From: Lichenibacterium dinghuense
GTDB lineage: Bacteria; Pseudomonadota; Alphaproteobacteria; Rhizobiales; Beijerinckiaceae
NCBI RefSeq assembly: GCF_021730615.1
Contig: NZ_JAJLMN010000001.1
Coordinates: 1 to 64,000, forward strand
Direction: 5' to 3'
DNA: 64,000 bases
A program made the translations under genes and the position numbers. The notes below the pieces were generated by a model, which searched no databases, had not been told where the DNA came from, and was given only the letters and a program-made list of their open reading frames with translations. The number at the start of each line of letters is the position of its first letter. The stretch's first letter is position 1. This document shows positions 17,338-26,126 of this stretch, piece by piece.

Positions 17338-17420
17338 CGGCAGAGATGCCGTATGCCCTTCTTGGGCGTTTCCTCCCTAGACTTGGGCCGCTCGCCGAAA
17401 GGCTGAGCGGCCTCTTTCTT
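17338..17420 (+). ncRNA. mmgR: suhB / mmgR-type small RNA (alpha-r8 family)
   Basis: The segment has the hallmarks I recall for this alphaproteobacterial sRNA: a central CTTGGGCGTTTCCTCCCTAG with an exposed CCTCCC anti-Shine-Dalgarno motif, then a strong terminator. It is about 80 bases long, as expected. In Sinorhizobium the homologue MmgR limits polyhydroxybutyrate granule accumulation and is nitrogen-responsive. The RNA lies divergent to the hisN/suhB-like phosphatase, its conserved neighbour. It ends only eight bases before the 3' end of the opposite-strand amidohydrolase. Recognition is from memory of the family; a covariance search with RF00519 would decide. Confidence 0.75.
17386..17420 (+). 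terminator. Intrinsic terminator of the small RNA
   Basis: The stem GGCCGCTC (17386..17393) pairs perfectly with GAGCGGCC (17405..17412). It continues as GCC/GGC around a GAAA tetraloop with one bulged T. It is followed by TCTTTCTT. This is the clearest rho-independent terminator in the window. Confidence 0.85.
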
Positions 17421-17428
17421 GTCGGGGC

Positions 17429-18355
17429 CTATTCGGCCGCCATGCGGTCCGGCCGCGCGCCGGCCATCTCGGACACGGCCGCCACGACGGCGTGGAGGTG
17501 GCGCGACAGCGCGTCGAAGCCGGGCGCCCGCGCGATCAGCTTCTCGTCCATGTAGAGGCCGCGGTTGATCTCGATCTGCAGGGCGTGGAAGCCGCCGGCC
17601 GGCCGGCCGTAGTGCTCCGTGATGAAGCCGCCCGCGTAGGGCTTGTTGCGCTCGACCAGGTAGCCGAACCCGCGGAGCGCGGCCTCGGCGACGTCGATGA
17701 AGAGCCGGGAGCAGCTCGTGCCGTAGCGGTCGCCGAGCACGAAGTCGGCCTTGGTCTTCTCGTCCCGCCACGTCGCGGGGTCGGCCGTGCCGGTGATGGA
17801 GGAGGACGGCATGGAATGGCAGTCGACCAGCACGGCGACCCCGAACCGCTTCAGCGCCCGGTGCAGCAGCTCCTGGAGCATCGCGTGGTAGGGCTTGTGC
17901 AGCTCGTCGATGCGCCGGAGCCCCTCCTCGACGGGCAGGCGCCGGGCGTAGATCTCCTGGCTGTCGCCCACCACGCGGGCGATGGTGCCGAGGCCGCCCG
18001 CGACGCGGATCGAGCGCGTGTTGACGTAGGCGGGCAGGCGCCCGTCGAACATGCGGGGGTCGAGCTCGTAGGGCTCGCGATTGAGGTCGAGATACGCGCG
18101 CGGGAAGTGGGCCTTCAGGAGCGGCAGACCGAGCGACACGGCGGGCTCGAACAGGTCGTCGACGAAGGCGTCCTCCGAGCGGCGCAGGCTCGCCGCGTCG
18201 AGGCGGGCGCTGCGCAGGAACCTTTCGGGGTACACCCGGCCCGAATGCGGCGAGGACAGCACGACCGGGCTCGTCAGCGTCGCGGGCTCGATCACCTCGA
18301 AGGGCGGATCGAACTCCGGGCCCGCATCGCCGCCCTCCGCACCCGTCCGCGCCAT
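17429..18355 (-). CDS. N-formylglutamate amidohydrolase family protein
   Basis: The family hydrolyses N-formylglutamate to formate and glutamate, the last step of one histidine degradation route. The 308-residue product shows SSPHSGRVYPERFL at the start, DLNREPYELD, DCHSMPSS and HALQIEINRGLYMDE, all family signatures. The ATG at 18355 is preferred over a GTG at 18376 because GAGGACGGCGG precedes it. No other hut genes are nearby. It is divergent from cpdR, a pairing I recall as conserved in Rhizobiales, so its cellular role may not be histidine catabolism. Confidence 0.82.
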   Translation of the reverse strand: MARTGAEGGDAGPEFDPPFEVIEPATLTSPVVLSSPHSGRVYPERFLRSARLDAASLRRSEDAFVDDLFEPAVSLGLPLLKAHFPRAYLDLNREPYELDPRMFDGRLPAYVNTRSIRVAGGLGTIARVVGDSQEIYARRLPVEEGLRRIDELHKPYHAMLQELLHRALKRFGVAVLVDCHSMPSSSITGTADPATWRDEKTKADFVLGDRYGTSCSRLFIDVAEAALRGFGYLVERNKPYAGGFITEHYGRPAGGFHALQIEINRGLYMDEKLIARAPGFDALSRHLHAVVAAVSEMAGARPDRMAAE

Positions 18356-18568
18356 CCGCCGTCCTCGTCGTGCCACCGTCTCACTCTGCCTACAGGGGTG
18401 CCCCGCTGTCCACGGCCAAACCCGCGCGGCCGCGGCCCGGAGCCGCGATCCGTCGGATGGGCGGGACGCGGCAGAGCCGCGCCGGTTGACGGCTTTTTCA
18501 TGTCGCGGTGCGACCGTCCGGCCGAGCCCTGGATGCGATCTCGCCGCAGGGCGTGGGCGTGGTTGGAT

Positions 18569-18585
18569 TTAACCCCGCTTTAACC
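18569..18585 (+). promoter_or_regulatory. CtrA binding box upstream of cpdR
   Basis: TTAACCCCGCTTTAACC is an exact TTAA-N7-TTAACC site for the cell-cycle regulator CtrA. Two promoter readings are possible. TTGGAT (18563..18568) and ATTATA (18586..18591) flank the box with exactly 17 bases between them, which would make bound CtrA a repressor. Alternatively GCTAAC at 18602..18607 is a -10 lying 16 bases downstream, the layout of CtrA-activated promoters. The cpdR start is at 18642. Confidence 0.8.
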
Positions 18586-18641
18586 ATTATACGAATTGAT
18601 GGCTAACGTCGGTCCGGATCGCCGGGGAAGTCGAGGAAGGG

Positions 18642-19025
18642 ATGATGGACGCAGACGCCGACCAGGCCACGAAGATCCTGCTCGCCGAGGACGACAACGA
18701 CATGCGTCGTTTTCTCGTCAAGGCGCTGCAGAACGCCGGATTCGTGGTGACGTCCTTCGACAACGGCCTGTCCGCCTACCACCGCCTGCGCGAGGAGCCC
18801 TTCGAGCTCCTGCTCACCGACATCGTGATGCCCGAGATGGACGGCATCGAACTCGCCCGGCGCGCGACCGAACTCGACCCCGACATCAAGGTCATGTTCA
18901 TCACGGGCTTCGCCGCCGTCGCGCTGAACCCCGACAACAACGCCCCCCGCGAGGCCAAGATCCTGTCGAAGCCGTTCCACCTGAAGGACCTCGTCGGCGA
19001 GGTGCAGCGGCTTCTGGCGGCCTGA
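18642..19025 (+). CDS. cpdR: Single-domain response regulator of cell-cycle proteolysis
   Basis: A stand-alone receiver domain of 127 residues, with the acidic pocket E16-D17-D18, phosphoacceptor D60 in LLLTDIVMPEMDG, T88 in FITGF and K110 in LSKPFH. The tail FHLKDLVGEVQRLLA and the segment AVALNPDNNAPREAKI match CpdR. In its unphosphorylated form CpdR delivers ClpXP protease and its substrates to the cell pole, and so controls CtrA decay. The upstream CtrA box suggests a feedback loop. Two adjacent ATG codons exist; the first is used here. Confidence 0.92.
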   Translation: MMDADADQATKILLAEDDNDMRRFLVKALQNAGFVVTSFDNGLSAYHRLREEPFELLLTDIVMPEMDGIELARRATELDPDIKVMFITGFAAVALNPDNNAPREAKILSKPFHLKDLVGEVQRLLAA

Positions 19026-19093
19026 CGCGGGAGCCTGGCGCTCCGTCGAGTCAGGGCGAGGCTGCGGCGTGACCGCGCGGCGGCTCCGCCGCG
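19021..19093. terminator. Two hairpins between cpdR and the convergent lipoprotein gene
   Basis: The first (19021..19055) pairs CCTGAC with GTCAGG and, inside it, GGAGC with GCTCC; its left arm overlaps the cpdR stop codon. The second (19076..19093) is CGCGGCGG paired with CCGCCGCG around two bases. Neither has a T-tract, so they may be transcript-protecting ends rather than intrinsic terminators. The remaining 190 bases to 19281 hold no gene. Confidence 0.4.
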
Positions 19094-19281
19094 AGGTGGT
19101 GCCGAGGTGCGCGGTCGCGGCTTCGTGTGACGAGGCTCACGACGTCGTCGACCCCGACCACCGGCATGGACGGGCCGTCGAGGCTGACCGCCGGTGTTCG
19201 ACGTCGTTCGGCCGACGAGTTCCGCGAGATCGCGCGCGCGTCCTGGACTCGGCGCCGACGCCACGAACCGGCCCGCCCCTC

Positions 19282-20505
19282 CTACGACGGGTTGGCCGAG
19301 AACGAGCGCGGCGCGGCGCTGAGCACGGTCGTCGTGCCGTTCGCGATCTGCAGCACGGCGAGGCCGCGCTCGTTCGGGCCGTCAGCACGGAAGCGGAACA
19401 CGCCGTCGGCGCCGTTGAAGCCCGAGCTGCTGGTCAGGTTGTCCTGCGTGAAGTGCGGCGAGCCGGGCTGGTGGGCCAGCGCCGCGGCGAGCGACACCGC
19501 GTCGTAGGACAGCGTCGCGATGCGCGAGGGGTCGGTGCCGTATTTCGCGCGGTACTTCTGCGCGAAGCCGGCGAAGCCGGCGTTCTCGGGCGCCGCGAAC
19601 CAGGCGCCCTGAAGCGCCGGCAGCTTCAGCACCTTGGGGTCCGCCCACAGGCCGGTGCCGAGGATCTGCACCTTGGAGCTGTCGATGCCGTTGGCCGTGA
19701 GGGCCGCCGCGACGGCCGGCATCTCGTTGGCGGCGCCGGGGATGAACAGCGCGTCGATGCGCGGCAGGGCCGCGGCCATGCGGGCCACGGCCTCGGCCGG
19801 CGCGTCGGGCTTGTAGCGCTCGATGGCCTCGACCCGCACGCCGAGCCGCGCGGCCGCCTGCTGATAGGCGGCGAGGGCGACGTTGCCGTAGTCCGTGTCC
19901 GGCACGAGGGCGCCGAGGCTCCGCTTGCCGTGCGCGGCGGCATAGTCGACCACGCGGTCGACGTAGCTCTCGATCAGGAACGACAGGAGATAGACGCCCC
20001 TGGTGGCGGTCGAGGTGTCGGTGGAGAAGCCGATCAGGGGCTTGTCGGCCGCCTTGGCGACCTTTGCGGCCTCGCGCAGATCGGGCGCGAAGACCGGCCC
20101 GATGATGAGCTCGGCCCCGTCCGCGACGGCGCTCTGCGCGGCCTCGCGCGCGCCGTCCGGCGTGGAATGGTCGTCCTTGACCAGGATGGTGAGGTCGTTC
20201 GTGCCGGCGTCCGCGTAGGCGAGGTCGGCCGCGTTGCGCAGCGACACGCCGACAGCCGAGGCGCCGCCGTTGCTCTGCGTGAGCGGCAGGATCAGCGCGA
20301 CCTTCACCGGTCCGCTGCCGATGGCGCCGATCGGCGTCGCGGGGGTGAGGGGCTTCGACTCGACGGGGGACACCGGCGCGGACAGCTTGGGCGGTGGGGC
20401 GGCGGCGACGCGCGGGCGGTCGCCGCCGCCGAACTGCCCGCAGGCCGACAGCAGGGCCGCCGATGCGAGAGCCACGGCGGGAGCCCTGATGGATCGTGCC
20501 GACAC
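19282..20505 (-). CDS. LpoA-like lipoprotein, periplasmic-binding fold (PBP activator family)
   Basis: The product of 407 residues from a GTG at 20505 has a lipoprotein signal with lipobox LLSAC, the lipidated cysteine being C22. After a proline-rich linker comes a type 1 periplasmic-binding fold (KVALILPLTQSNG, ELIIGPVFAPDLREAA, GALVPDTDYGNVALAAY, LSYDAVSLAAALA). This matches the penicillin-binding protein activator / LivJ-like family found next to rsmI in many proteobacteria. LpoA activates the peptidoglycan synthase PBP1A from the outer membrane in Escherichia coli. The N-terminal TPR part of LpoA is absent here, so the same role is inference. It is divergent from rsmI. Confidence 0.78.
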   Translation of the reverse strand: MSARSIRAPAVALASAALLSACGQFGGGDRPRVAAAPPPKLSAPVSPVESKPLTPATPIGAIGSGPVKVALILPLTQSNGGASAVGVSLRNAADLAYADAGTNDLTILVKDDHSTPDGAREAAQSAVADGAELIIGPVFAPDLREAAKVAKAADKPLIGFSTDTSTATRGVYLLSFLIESYVDRVVDYAAAHGKRSLGALVPDTDYGNVALAAYQQAAARLGVRVEAIERYKPDAPAEAVARMAAALPRIDALFIPGAANEMPAVAAALTANGIDSSKVQILGTGLWADPKVLKLPALQGAWFAAPENAGFAGFAQKYRAKYGTDPSRIATLSYDAVSLAAALAHQPGSPHFTQDNLTSSSGFNGADGVFRFRADGPNERGLAVLQIANGTTTVLSAAPRSFSANPS

Positions 20506-20643
20506 CAAACCGCGTCTCCCCGCTGCGCGCCCGCGCGCCGAATCCCGATCCCCGGCACGACGCCGAAACCGGAGCTTAACACCTTCGTCCCCGGCGAACC
20601 ACCCGCGCTTGCCAGGGCGTGACGGCCGCGCCACACAGGAGCC

Positions 20644-21591
20644 ATGGATATCCACGGCAGCGATCGAGATCGGGCGGACGGCGGCGGAGAGCGCCGGCGC
20701 GACCGGAGCTTCTCGGCCTTCGGGGCGCGCGTGCCGGCGTCGGCGCTGCCGCCGGGCCTCCACGTCGTCGCGACGCCGATCGGCAACCTCGGCGACATCA
20801 CGCTCCGGGCGCTCCACACGCTCGCCGGCGCGGACGCCGTGCTGGCGGAGGACACGCGGGTGTCGCGCGTGCTGCTCGACCACTACGGCATCGACGCGCC
20901 GCTCATCCCCTACCACGAGCACAACGCCGCAGCGATGCGCCCGCAGGTGCTGGCCCGGCTCGCGGCCGGGCAGGCGCTGGCGCTGATCTCGGACGCCGGC
21001 ACGCCGCTCGTGTCCGACCCCGGATACAAGCTGGTGCTCGACGCCGTTGAGGCCGAGGCGGCCGTGAGCGCGGTGCCGGGCGCCTCCGCCGTGATGGCCG
21101 CGCTGGTGCTCGGCGGGCTGCCGACCGACCGCTTCTTCTTCGAGGGCTTCCTGCCGGAGAAATCCGGCGCGCGGCGGACCCGCCTCGCCGAGCTCGCGGC
21201 CGTGCCGGGCACGCTGGTGTTCTTCGAATCGGCGCGCCGCCTCGCGGACGCGCTGGCGGACGTCGCCGCCGTGCTCGGGCCGCGCCCGGCCGCGGTGGCG
21301 CGCGAGCTGACCAAGAAGTTCGAGGAGGTGCGCCGCGGCACCGCCGACGCGCTCGCGGCCCGTTACGCGGCCGAGGGCGCGCCGCGCGGCGAATGCGTGG
21401 TGCTGGTGTCCCGCCCCGCCGCGGAAGCGCCGCCGAGCGCCGAGGACCTCGACGCCCGCATCGCGGCGGCGCTCGACACGCTGTCGGTGAAGGACGCCGC
21501 CGCCGCCGTGGCGGGCGCGACCGGCCTGCCCCGGCGCGACGTCTACGGCCGCGCCGTGGCGCTGGCCGCCGCCCGGCGCGGCGGGCGGTGA
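20644..21591 (+). CDS. rsmI: 16S rRNA (cytidine(1402)-2'-O)-methyltransferase
   Basis: RsmI methylates the ribose of C1402 in the decoding centre using SAM. Signatures are VVATPIGNLGDITLRAL at the start, AEDTRVSRVLLDHYGI, SDAGTPLVSDPGYKLV and VPGASAVMAALVLGGLPTDRFFF, all typical of the tetrapyrrole-methylase fold. The product is 315 residues with a basic tail GLPRRDVYGRAVALAAARRGG. The first 30 residues are unconserved, so the start could be later. Its stop overlaps the yraN start by four bases (GTGA), suggesting coupling. Confidence 0.93.
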   Translation: MDIHGSDRDRADGGGERRRDRSFSAFGARVPASALPPGLHVVATPIGNLGDITLRALHTLAGADAVLAEDTRVSRVLLDHYGIDAPLIPYHEHNAAAMRPQVLARLAAGQALALISDAGTPLVSDPGYKLVLDAVEAEAAVSAVPGASAVMAALVLGGLPTDRFFFEGFLPEKSGARRTRLAELAAVPGTLVFFESARRLADALADVAAVLGPRPAAVARELTKKFEEVRRGTADALAARYAAEGAPRGECVVLVSRPAAEAPPSAEDLDARIAAALDTLSVKDAAAAVAGATGLPRRDVYGRAVALAAARRGGR

Positions 21592-21968
21592 GGCGCCGCG
21601 GCGCGGAGGAGCGGCGCCGCGCCGGGCGCGCCGGCCGGCGCGCCGAATGGCTCGCGGCGGCGTGGCTGACGTGCAAGGGCTACCGCATCCTCGCGCGCGG
21701 CTTCACCGTCTCGGGCGGCGAGATCGACATCGTGGCGACGCGCGGCGGCACGTTGGCGTTCGTCGAGGTCAAGGCGCGGGCCGACCGCGGCGCGGCGCTC
21801 GACGCCATCGACGCAGTGAAGCGCCGCCGCATCGCGCGGGCCGCCGCGGTCTGGCTCTCGCGCAACGCCTGGGCGGCGGGATCCACCTTCCGCGGCGACG
21901 CCGTCCTGGTCGCCCCCCGCCGCTGGCCGAGCCACGTCGCCGACGCCTTTCCGGTGCCGATCGGCTGA
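21588..21968 (+). CDS. yraN: UPF0102 / YraN family endonuclease-like protein
   Basis: This small protein of 126 residues has the family core GRRAEWLAAAWLTCKGY, GGEIDIVATRG and FVEVKARADRG, arranged like the D...E-x-K centre of Holliday-junction resolvase-type nucleases. Its biochemical role is not firmly established. The GTG start lies inside the rsmI stop. The rsmI-yraN order is widely conserved, but gshB, which I expect next in many Rhizobiales, is not present. Confidence 0.88.
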   Translation: MRRRGAEERRRAGRAGRRAEWLAAAWLTCKGYRILARGFTVSGGEIDIVATRGGTLAFVEVKARADRGAALDAIDAVKRRRIARAAAVWLSRNAWAAGSTFRGDAVLVAPRRWPSHVADAFPVPIG

Positions 21969-21976
21969 ACCAACCC

Positions 21977-22633
21977 TCAGGCGGCCCAGTCCTCGAGGTG
22001 GGCCAGGAGGTCGGCCGGATCGCGATACACTTGCGCGGCGCCGCCGGCGCAAATGTCGGCCTCGGCGAAGCCGCCGCAGAGCACGCCGACTGACCGCACG
22101 CCGGCCTTGCGCGCCGCGTCGGCGTCGTAGGGCGTGTCGCCCACCACCACGACGCGGCCGGGCGCGAGCTTCAGCTTGTCGAGCGCCGCCTGAAAGATGT
22201 CGGGATGTGGCTTCGACCGCTCGGCGTCGTCCGACGACGTCTCGACGTCGGTGAGGCCGTCGACGCCGGCCGCCTTCTTGAACACCTTCAGGTCCGCGCT
22301 GGGCGACGAGGAGGCGAGCGCGATGCGGAGGCCGCGCGCCCGCAGCGCGCGGAACAGGTCGCCGCAGCCCGGAAAGCCCTTCACGCGGTCGAGGTAGTCG
22401 GCGCGGAAGATGTCGCCGCGGTCGCGCTCGATCTTCGGACCGATTTTCTTCAATTGCGCTTGGTCGAGGAACTCCGGCATCAGCTGGTCGCCGCCCTTGC
22501 CGATCTGCGAGCGGAGCGCCGCGAAGGCGATGTCGTGGCCGTGGCGCGCGAAGGCGCGCTCCCAGGCTTCGGCGTGGAAGTCGACGCTGTCGACCAGCGT
22601 CCCGTCGACGTCGAAGATGACGGCCTCGATCAT
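21977..22633 (-). CDS. HAD-superfamily phosphatase (phosphoglycolate phosphatase-like)
   Basis: A HAD subfamily IA protein of 218 residues. Motif I is FDVDGTLVDS with nucleophile D8 and acid D10, motif II LASSS, motif III the lysine in SKPHPDIF, and motif IV VVVGDTPYDADAA. A helical cap lies between motifs I and II. Substrates may be phosphoglycolate, sugar phosphates or another small phosphate; sequence reading does not decide. The start ATG at 22633 is chosen over longer frames that only add out-of-family residues. It converges with yraN. Confidence 0.8.
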   Translation of the reverse strand: MIEAVIFDVDGTLVDSVDFHAEAWERAFARHGHDIAFAALRSQIGKGGDQLMPEFLDQAQLKKIGPKIERDRGDIFRADYLDRVKGFPGCGDLFRALRARGLRIALASSSPSADLKVFKKAAGVDGLTDVETSSDDAERSKPHPDIFQAALDKLKLAPGRVVVVGDTPYDADAARKAGVRSVGVLCGGFAEADICAGGAAQVYRDPADLLAHLEDWAA

Positions 22634-22674
22634 GTACTGCGACCCTCGTGTGACGAGGGCGAACGGAGGCCCGC

Positions 22675-23097
22675 TTACGGGAGTTCCGCGCGGATGCGCT
22701 CCGCCAGCGCGCCCAGCACCTCGGGCTTCGCCGTCGGCCCCTCGTGGGGGCGCATCGGCACGCCCTCGCGGCGCGGCAGGAGGTGGAAGTGAAGGTGGAA
22801 CACCGTCTGCCCGGCCGTGGCCTCGCTGAACTGCATCAGCGTGAGGCCGTCGGCCTTCAGCGCCGCGACGGCGGCGCGCCCGATCCGCTGCACGCGCGGC
22901 ATCAGCGCCGACAGGGCGGCGGGGTCCGCATCGAGCAGGGTGCGCGAGGGCGACTTGGCGATGACGAGGACGTGACCCTCGACCTGGGGCATGATGTCCA
23001 TGAAGGCGAGGCACACCTCGTCCTCGTAGACCTTCGTGCAGGGGATCTCGCCGCGCAGGATCCTGGCGAAGATGTTGGCGTCGTCGTAGGCCGGCAT
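22675..23097 (-). CDS. HIT family nucleotide hydrolase
   Basis: A 140-residue histidine-triad protein of the HinT type, with the catalytic HLHFHLLP (H101, H103, H105) and the start DANIFARILRGEIPC. HinT proteins hydrolyse nucleoside phosphoramidates and related adenylates; the physiological substrate is unclear in most bacteria. It is same-strand with citrate synthase upstream (52 bases), so co-transcription is possible. Confidence 0.88.
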   Translation of the reverse strand: MPAYDDANIFARILRGEIPCTKVYEDEVCLAFMDIMPQVEGHVLVIAKSPSRTLLDADPAALSALMPRVQRIGRAAVAALKADGLTLMQFSEATAGQTVFHLHFHLLPRREGVPMRPHEGPTAKPEVLGALAERIRAELP

Positions 23098-23149
23098 CGG
23101 TCCTCCCCGTCGTGCGGCGGGCCCGGCGTCAGGGTCCGCCTGCCTGCGA

Positions 23150-24439
23150 TCAGCGCTCGCTGATCGGGCCGTAGTCGCGCTGGGCGTAGCCCGTGTAGAG
23201 CTGGCGGGGGCGGCCGATGCGCTGGCCCGGATCCTCGATCATCTCCTTCCACTGGGAGATCCAGCCCACCGTGCGCGCCACGGCGAACAGCACGGTGAAC
23301 ATCGACACCGGGAAGCCGAGCGCCTTCAGCGTGATGCCGGAGTAGAAGTCGACGTTCGGGTAGAGCTTCTTCTCGATGAAGTACTCGTCCGACAGGGCGA
23401 TGCGCTCCAGCTCGACGGCGACGTCGAGCAGCGGGTCGTCCTTGATGCCCATCTCGCTCAAGACCTCGTGGCAGGTCTTCTGCATGATCTTGGCGCGGGG
23501 ATCGTAGTTCTTGTAGACGCGGTGGCCGAAGCCCATCAGACGGAACGGGTCGTTCTTGTCCTTGGCGCGCTTCACGAACTCGGGGATGCGGTCGACCGTG
23601 CCGATCTCGGCCAGCATCTTCAGCGCCGCCTCGTTGGCGCCGCCGTGCGCCGGCCCCCACAGGCAGGCGATGCCGGCCGCGATGCAGGCGAAGGGGTTCG
23701 CCCCCGACGAGCCGGCGAGCCGCACCGTCGAGGTGGAGGCGTTCTGCTCGTGGTCGGCGTGCAGGATGAAGATGCGGTCGAGCGCGCGCGACAGCACCGG
23801 ATTGACCTTGTACTCCTCGCACGGCACCGCGAAGCACATGCGCAGGAAGTTCGACGTGTAGTCGAGGTCGTTCTTCGGGTAAACGAAGGGCTGGCCCACC
23901 GTGTACTTGTAGGCCATGGCGGCCAGCGTCGGCATCTTGGAGATCAGCCGGATCGACGCGATCATCCGCTGCTGCGGGTCCGAGATGTCGGTCGAATCGT
24001 GGTAGAAGGCCGACAGCGCGCCGACGCAGCCCGTCATGACCGCCATCGGATGGGCGTCGCGGCGGAAGCCGGCGAAGAAGCGCGCCATCTGCTCGTGCAC
24101 CATCGTGTGGCGCGTGACGTTGTAGTCGAACTCGGCCTTCTGGGCCTTGGTGGGCAGCTCGCCGTAGAGCAGCAGGTAGCAGCTTTCGAGGAAGTCGCCG
24201 TGCTCGGCCAGCTGCTCGATCGGGTAGCCGCGGTACAGCAGCACGCCCTCATCGCCGTCGATGTAGGTGATCTTGGACTCGCAGCTCGCCGTCGAGGTGA
24301 ATCCCGGATCGTAGGTGAACATGCCGGTCTGGCCGTACATCTTGCCGATGTCGAGCACGGCAGGCCCGATCGTGCCCTCCTTGAGGGGCAGGTCGATCGC
24401 CTTGGTGTCGACCAGCAGTTTGCCAGGATTCTGCGTCAT
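23150..24439 (-). CDS. gltA: Citrate synthase
   Basis: It condenses acetyl-CoA and oxaloacetate at the entry to the TCA cycle. The 429-residue length fits the large, NADH-sensitive hexameric type of Gram-negative bacteria. Catalytic elements are [41 protein letters not shown] and the aspartate in NVDFYSGI. The N-terminal [22 protein letters not shown] is also family-typical. A promoter candidate lies about 80 bases upstream. gltX lies upstream on the same strand, a neighbour order common in Rhizobiales. Confidence 0.97.
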   Translation of the reverse strand: MTQNPGKLLVDTKAIDLPLKEGTIGPAVLDIGKMYGQTGMFTYDPGFTSTASCESKITYIDGDEGVLLYRGYPIEQLAEHGDFLESCYLLLYGELPTKAQKAEFDYNVTRHTMVHEQMARFFAGFRRDAHPMAVMTGCVGALSAFYHDSTDISDPQQRMIASIRLISKMPTLAAMAYKYTVGQPFVYPKNDLDYTSNFLRMCFAVPCEEYKVNPVLSRALDRIFILHADHEQNASTSTVRLAGSSGANPFACIAAGIACLWGPAHGGANEAALKMLAEIGTVDRIPEFVKRAKDKNDPFRLMGFGHRVYKNYDPRAKIMQKTCHEVLSEMGIKDDPLLDVAVELERIALSDEYFIEKKLYPNVDFYSGITLKALGFPVSMFTVLFAVARTVGWISQWKEMIEDPGQRIGRPRQLYTGYAQRDYGPISER

Positions 24440-24519
24440 GGGGGAGCCTCAGCGAGGGAGGGGGCAGGCCGGAGGGGACGAGTCGCGTGGGGCCCCGGGT
24501 GGCCTTGTGCGTTGCACCA

Positions 24520-24547
24520 AAGCTAAATGATCGGCACCTTGCGTCAA
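24520..24547 (-). promoter_or_regulatory. Candidate gltA promoter
   Basis: On the minus strand TTGACG (24542..24547) serves as -35 and TAGCTT (24520..24525) as -10, with 16 bases between them. This short AT-richer patch stands out in GC-rich surroundings, about 80 bases before the gltA ATG. Confidence 0.45.
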
Positions 24548-24584
24548 GCCGCGCCGCCGGCGGGCCCGTCGCTGGTGCACCGCA

Positions 24585-26012
24585 TCATGGGGCCGTGCCG
24601 GCCGCGTCCCGCAGGCGGCCGAGGCTCTCGTCGCGGCCCAGCACGTCGAGCACGTCGAAGATGCCGGGCGAGGTCGAGCGGCCGGTCAGCGCCGCCCGCA
24701 GCGGCTGCGCCACCTGCCCGAGCTTGGCGCCGGTGGCCTCCGCCTCGGCCCGGACGGCGCCCTCGGTCGCGGCGGCGCTCCAATCGTTCAGCCCTTCCAG
24801 GCGGGGCAGCAGGCCGCGCAGCACGCCGGCGCCCTTGGCGAGGATGTCGGTCGCCTTGGCGTCCATGGCGAGGGGGCGCTCGGCGAACAGGAACATGGCG
24901 CCGTCGAGCAGTTCCACCAGGGTCTTCGCGCGCTCCTTCAGCCCCGGCATGGCGGCGAGCAGCTTGGACCGCATCGCGCCGTCGAGCTTGGCCGCGATCG
25001 CGTCCCCGCCCGGCAGGTGCGGCAGCGTGGCGATCAGCGCCTCCACGAGATGCGCGTCGTCGGCGCCGCGGATGTAGTGGCCGTCCATGTTCTCGAGCTT
25101 GGCGAAGTCGAAGCGCGACGGGGAGCGCCCGACGCCGCCGAGGTCGAAGGCCGAGACCATCTCGTCGGTGGTGAAGAACTCGCGGTCGCCCTGGCTCCAG
25201 CCGAGGCGCAGGAGGTAGTTGCGCAGCGCTTCCGGCAGGTAGCCCATGGCGCGGTACTGCTCGACGCCGAGCGCGCCGTGGCGCTTCGACAGCTTGGCGC
25301 CGTCGGCCCCGTGGATGAGCGGGATGTGCGCCATGGCGGGCACGGACCAACCGAGCGCCTCGTAGATCTGCATCTGGCGGGCCGCGTTGGTCAGGTGGTC
25401 GTCGCCGCGGATGATCTGCGTCACGCCCATGTCGTGATCGTCCACCACCACGGCCAGCATGTAGGTCGGCGAGCCGTCCGAGCGCAGCAGCACGAGGTCG
25501 TCGAGGTCCTTGTTGGCCCAGGTGACGGTGCCCTGCACGCCGTCGTGCAGCACGGTGGAGCCGTCCTGCGGCGCGCGCAGCCGGACCACCGGCCTGACGC
25601 CGGCGGGCGCCTCGGCCGGGTCGCGGTCGCGCCAGCGGCCGTCGTAGCGCGGCGGCCTCTTCTCGGCGCGGGCGAGCTCGCGCATCTCGTCGAGCTCGGC
25701 GGGCGTGGCGTAGCAGCGGTAGGCGCGGCCCTGCTCCAGCAGCGCCTCCACGGCCTCGCGGTGCCGCTCGGCGCGGCTCGCCTGATAGACGACCTCGCCG
25801 ACCCAATCGAGGCCGAGCCACCTGAGGCCGTCCAGGATCGCGTCGATGGCGGCCGTCGTCGAGCGCTCGCGATCGGTGTCCTCGATGCGCAGCAGCATCG
25901 TGCCGCCGTGGCGGCGGGCATGGAGCCAGTTGAACAGGGCCGTGCGGGCGCCGCCGATGTGGAGGAAGCCCGTCGGCGACGGCGCGAAGCGCGTGATCAC
26001 GGGCTCGGACAT
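24585..26012 (-). CDS. gltX: Glutamyl-tRNA synthetase
   Basis: The class I synthetase charges tRNA-Glu. The HIGH motif appears as [15 protein letters not shown] and the KMSKS motif as [17 protein letters not shown] and the all-helical C-terminal anticodon domain follow the bacterial pattern. The product is 475 residues from ATG 26012; an ATG four codons earlier (26024) is less likely by family alignment. Alphaproteobacteria often have two GltX paralogues, and which one this is cannot be judged here. Confidence 0.95.
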   Translation of the reverse strand: MSEPVITRFAPSPTGFLHIGGARTALFNWLHARRHGGTMLLRIEDTDRERSTTAAIDAILDGLRWLGLDWVGEVVYQASRAERHREAVEALLEQGRAYRCYATPAELDEMRELARAEKRPPRYDGRWRDRDPAEAPAGVRPVVRLRAPQDGSTVLHDGVQGTVTWANKDLDDLVLLRSDGSPTYMLAVVVDDHDMGVTQIIRGDDHLTNAARQMQIYEALGWSVPAMAHIPLIHGADGAKLSKRHGALGVEQYRAMGYLPEALRNYLLRLGWSQGDREFFTTDEMVSAFDLGGVGRSPSRFDFAKLENMDGHYIRGADDAHLVEALIATLPHLPGGDAIAAKLDGAMRSKLLAAMPGLKERAKTLVELLDGAMFLFAERPLAMDAKATDILAKGAGVLRGLLPRLEGLNDWSAAATEGAVRAEAEATGAKLGQVAQPLRAALTGRSTSPGIFDVLDVLGRDESLGRLRDAAGTAP

Positions 26013-26126
26013 GGGCGGAAGCAACTTATAGTTGGAACGGATCGGGAACCGGGGGGCCGTGACCCTTGCCCGGGCGGCCGCGCTCTAACATGAAGGTTCG
26101 ATCACCACAAAGGGCGGGAGGCCGCC

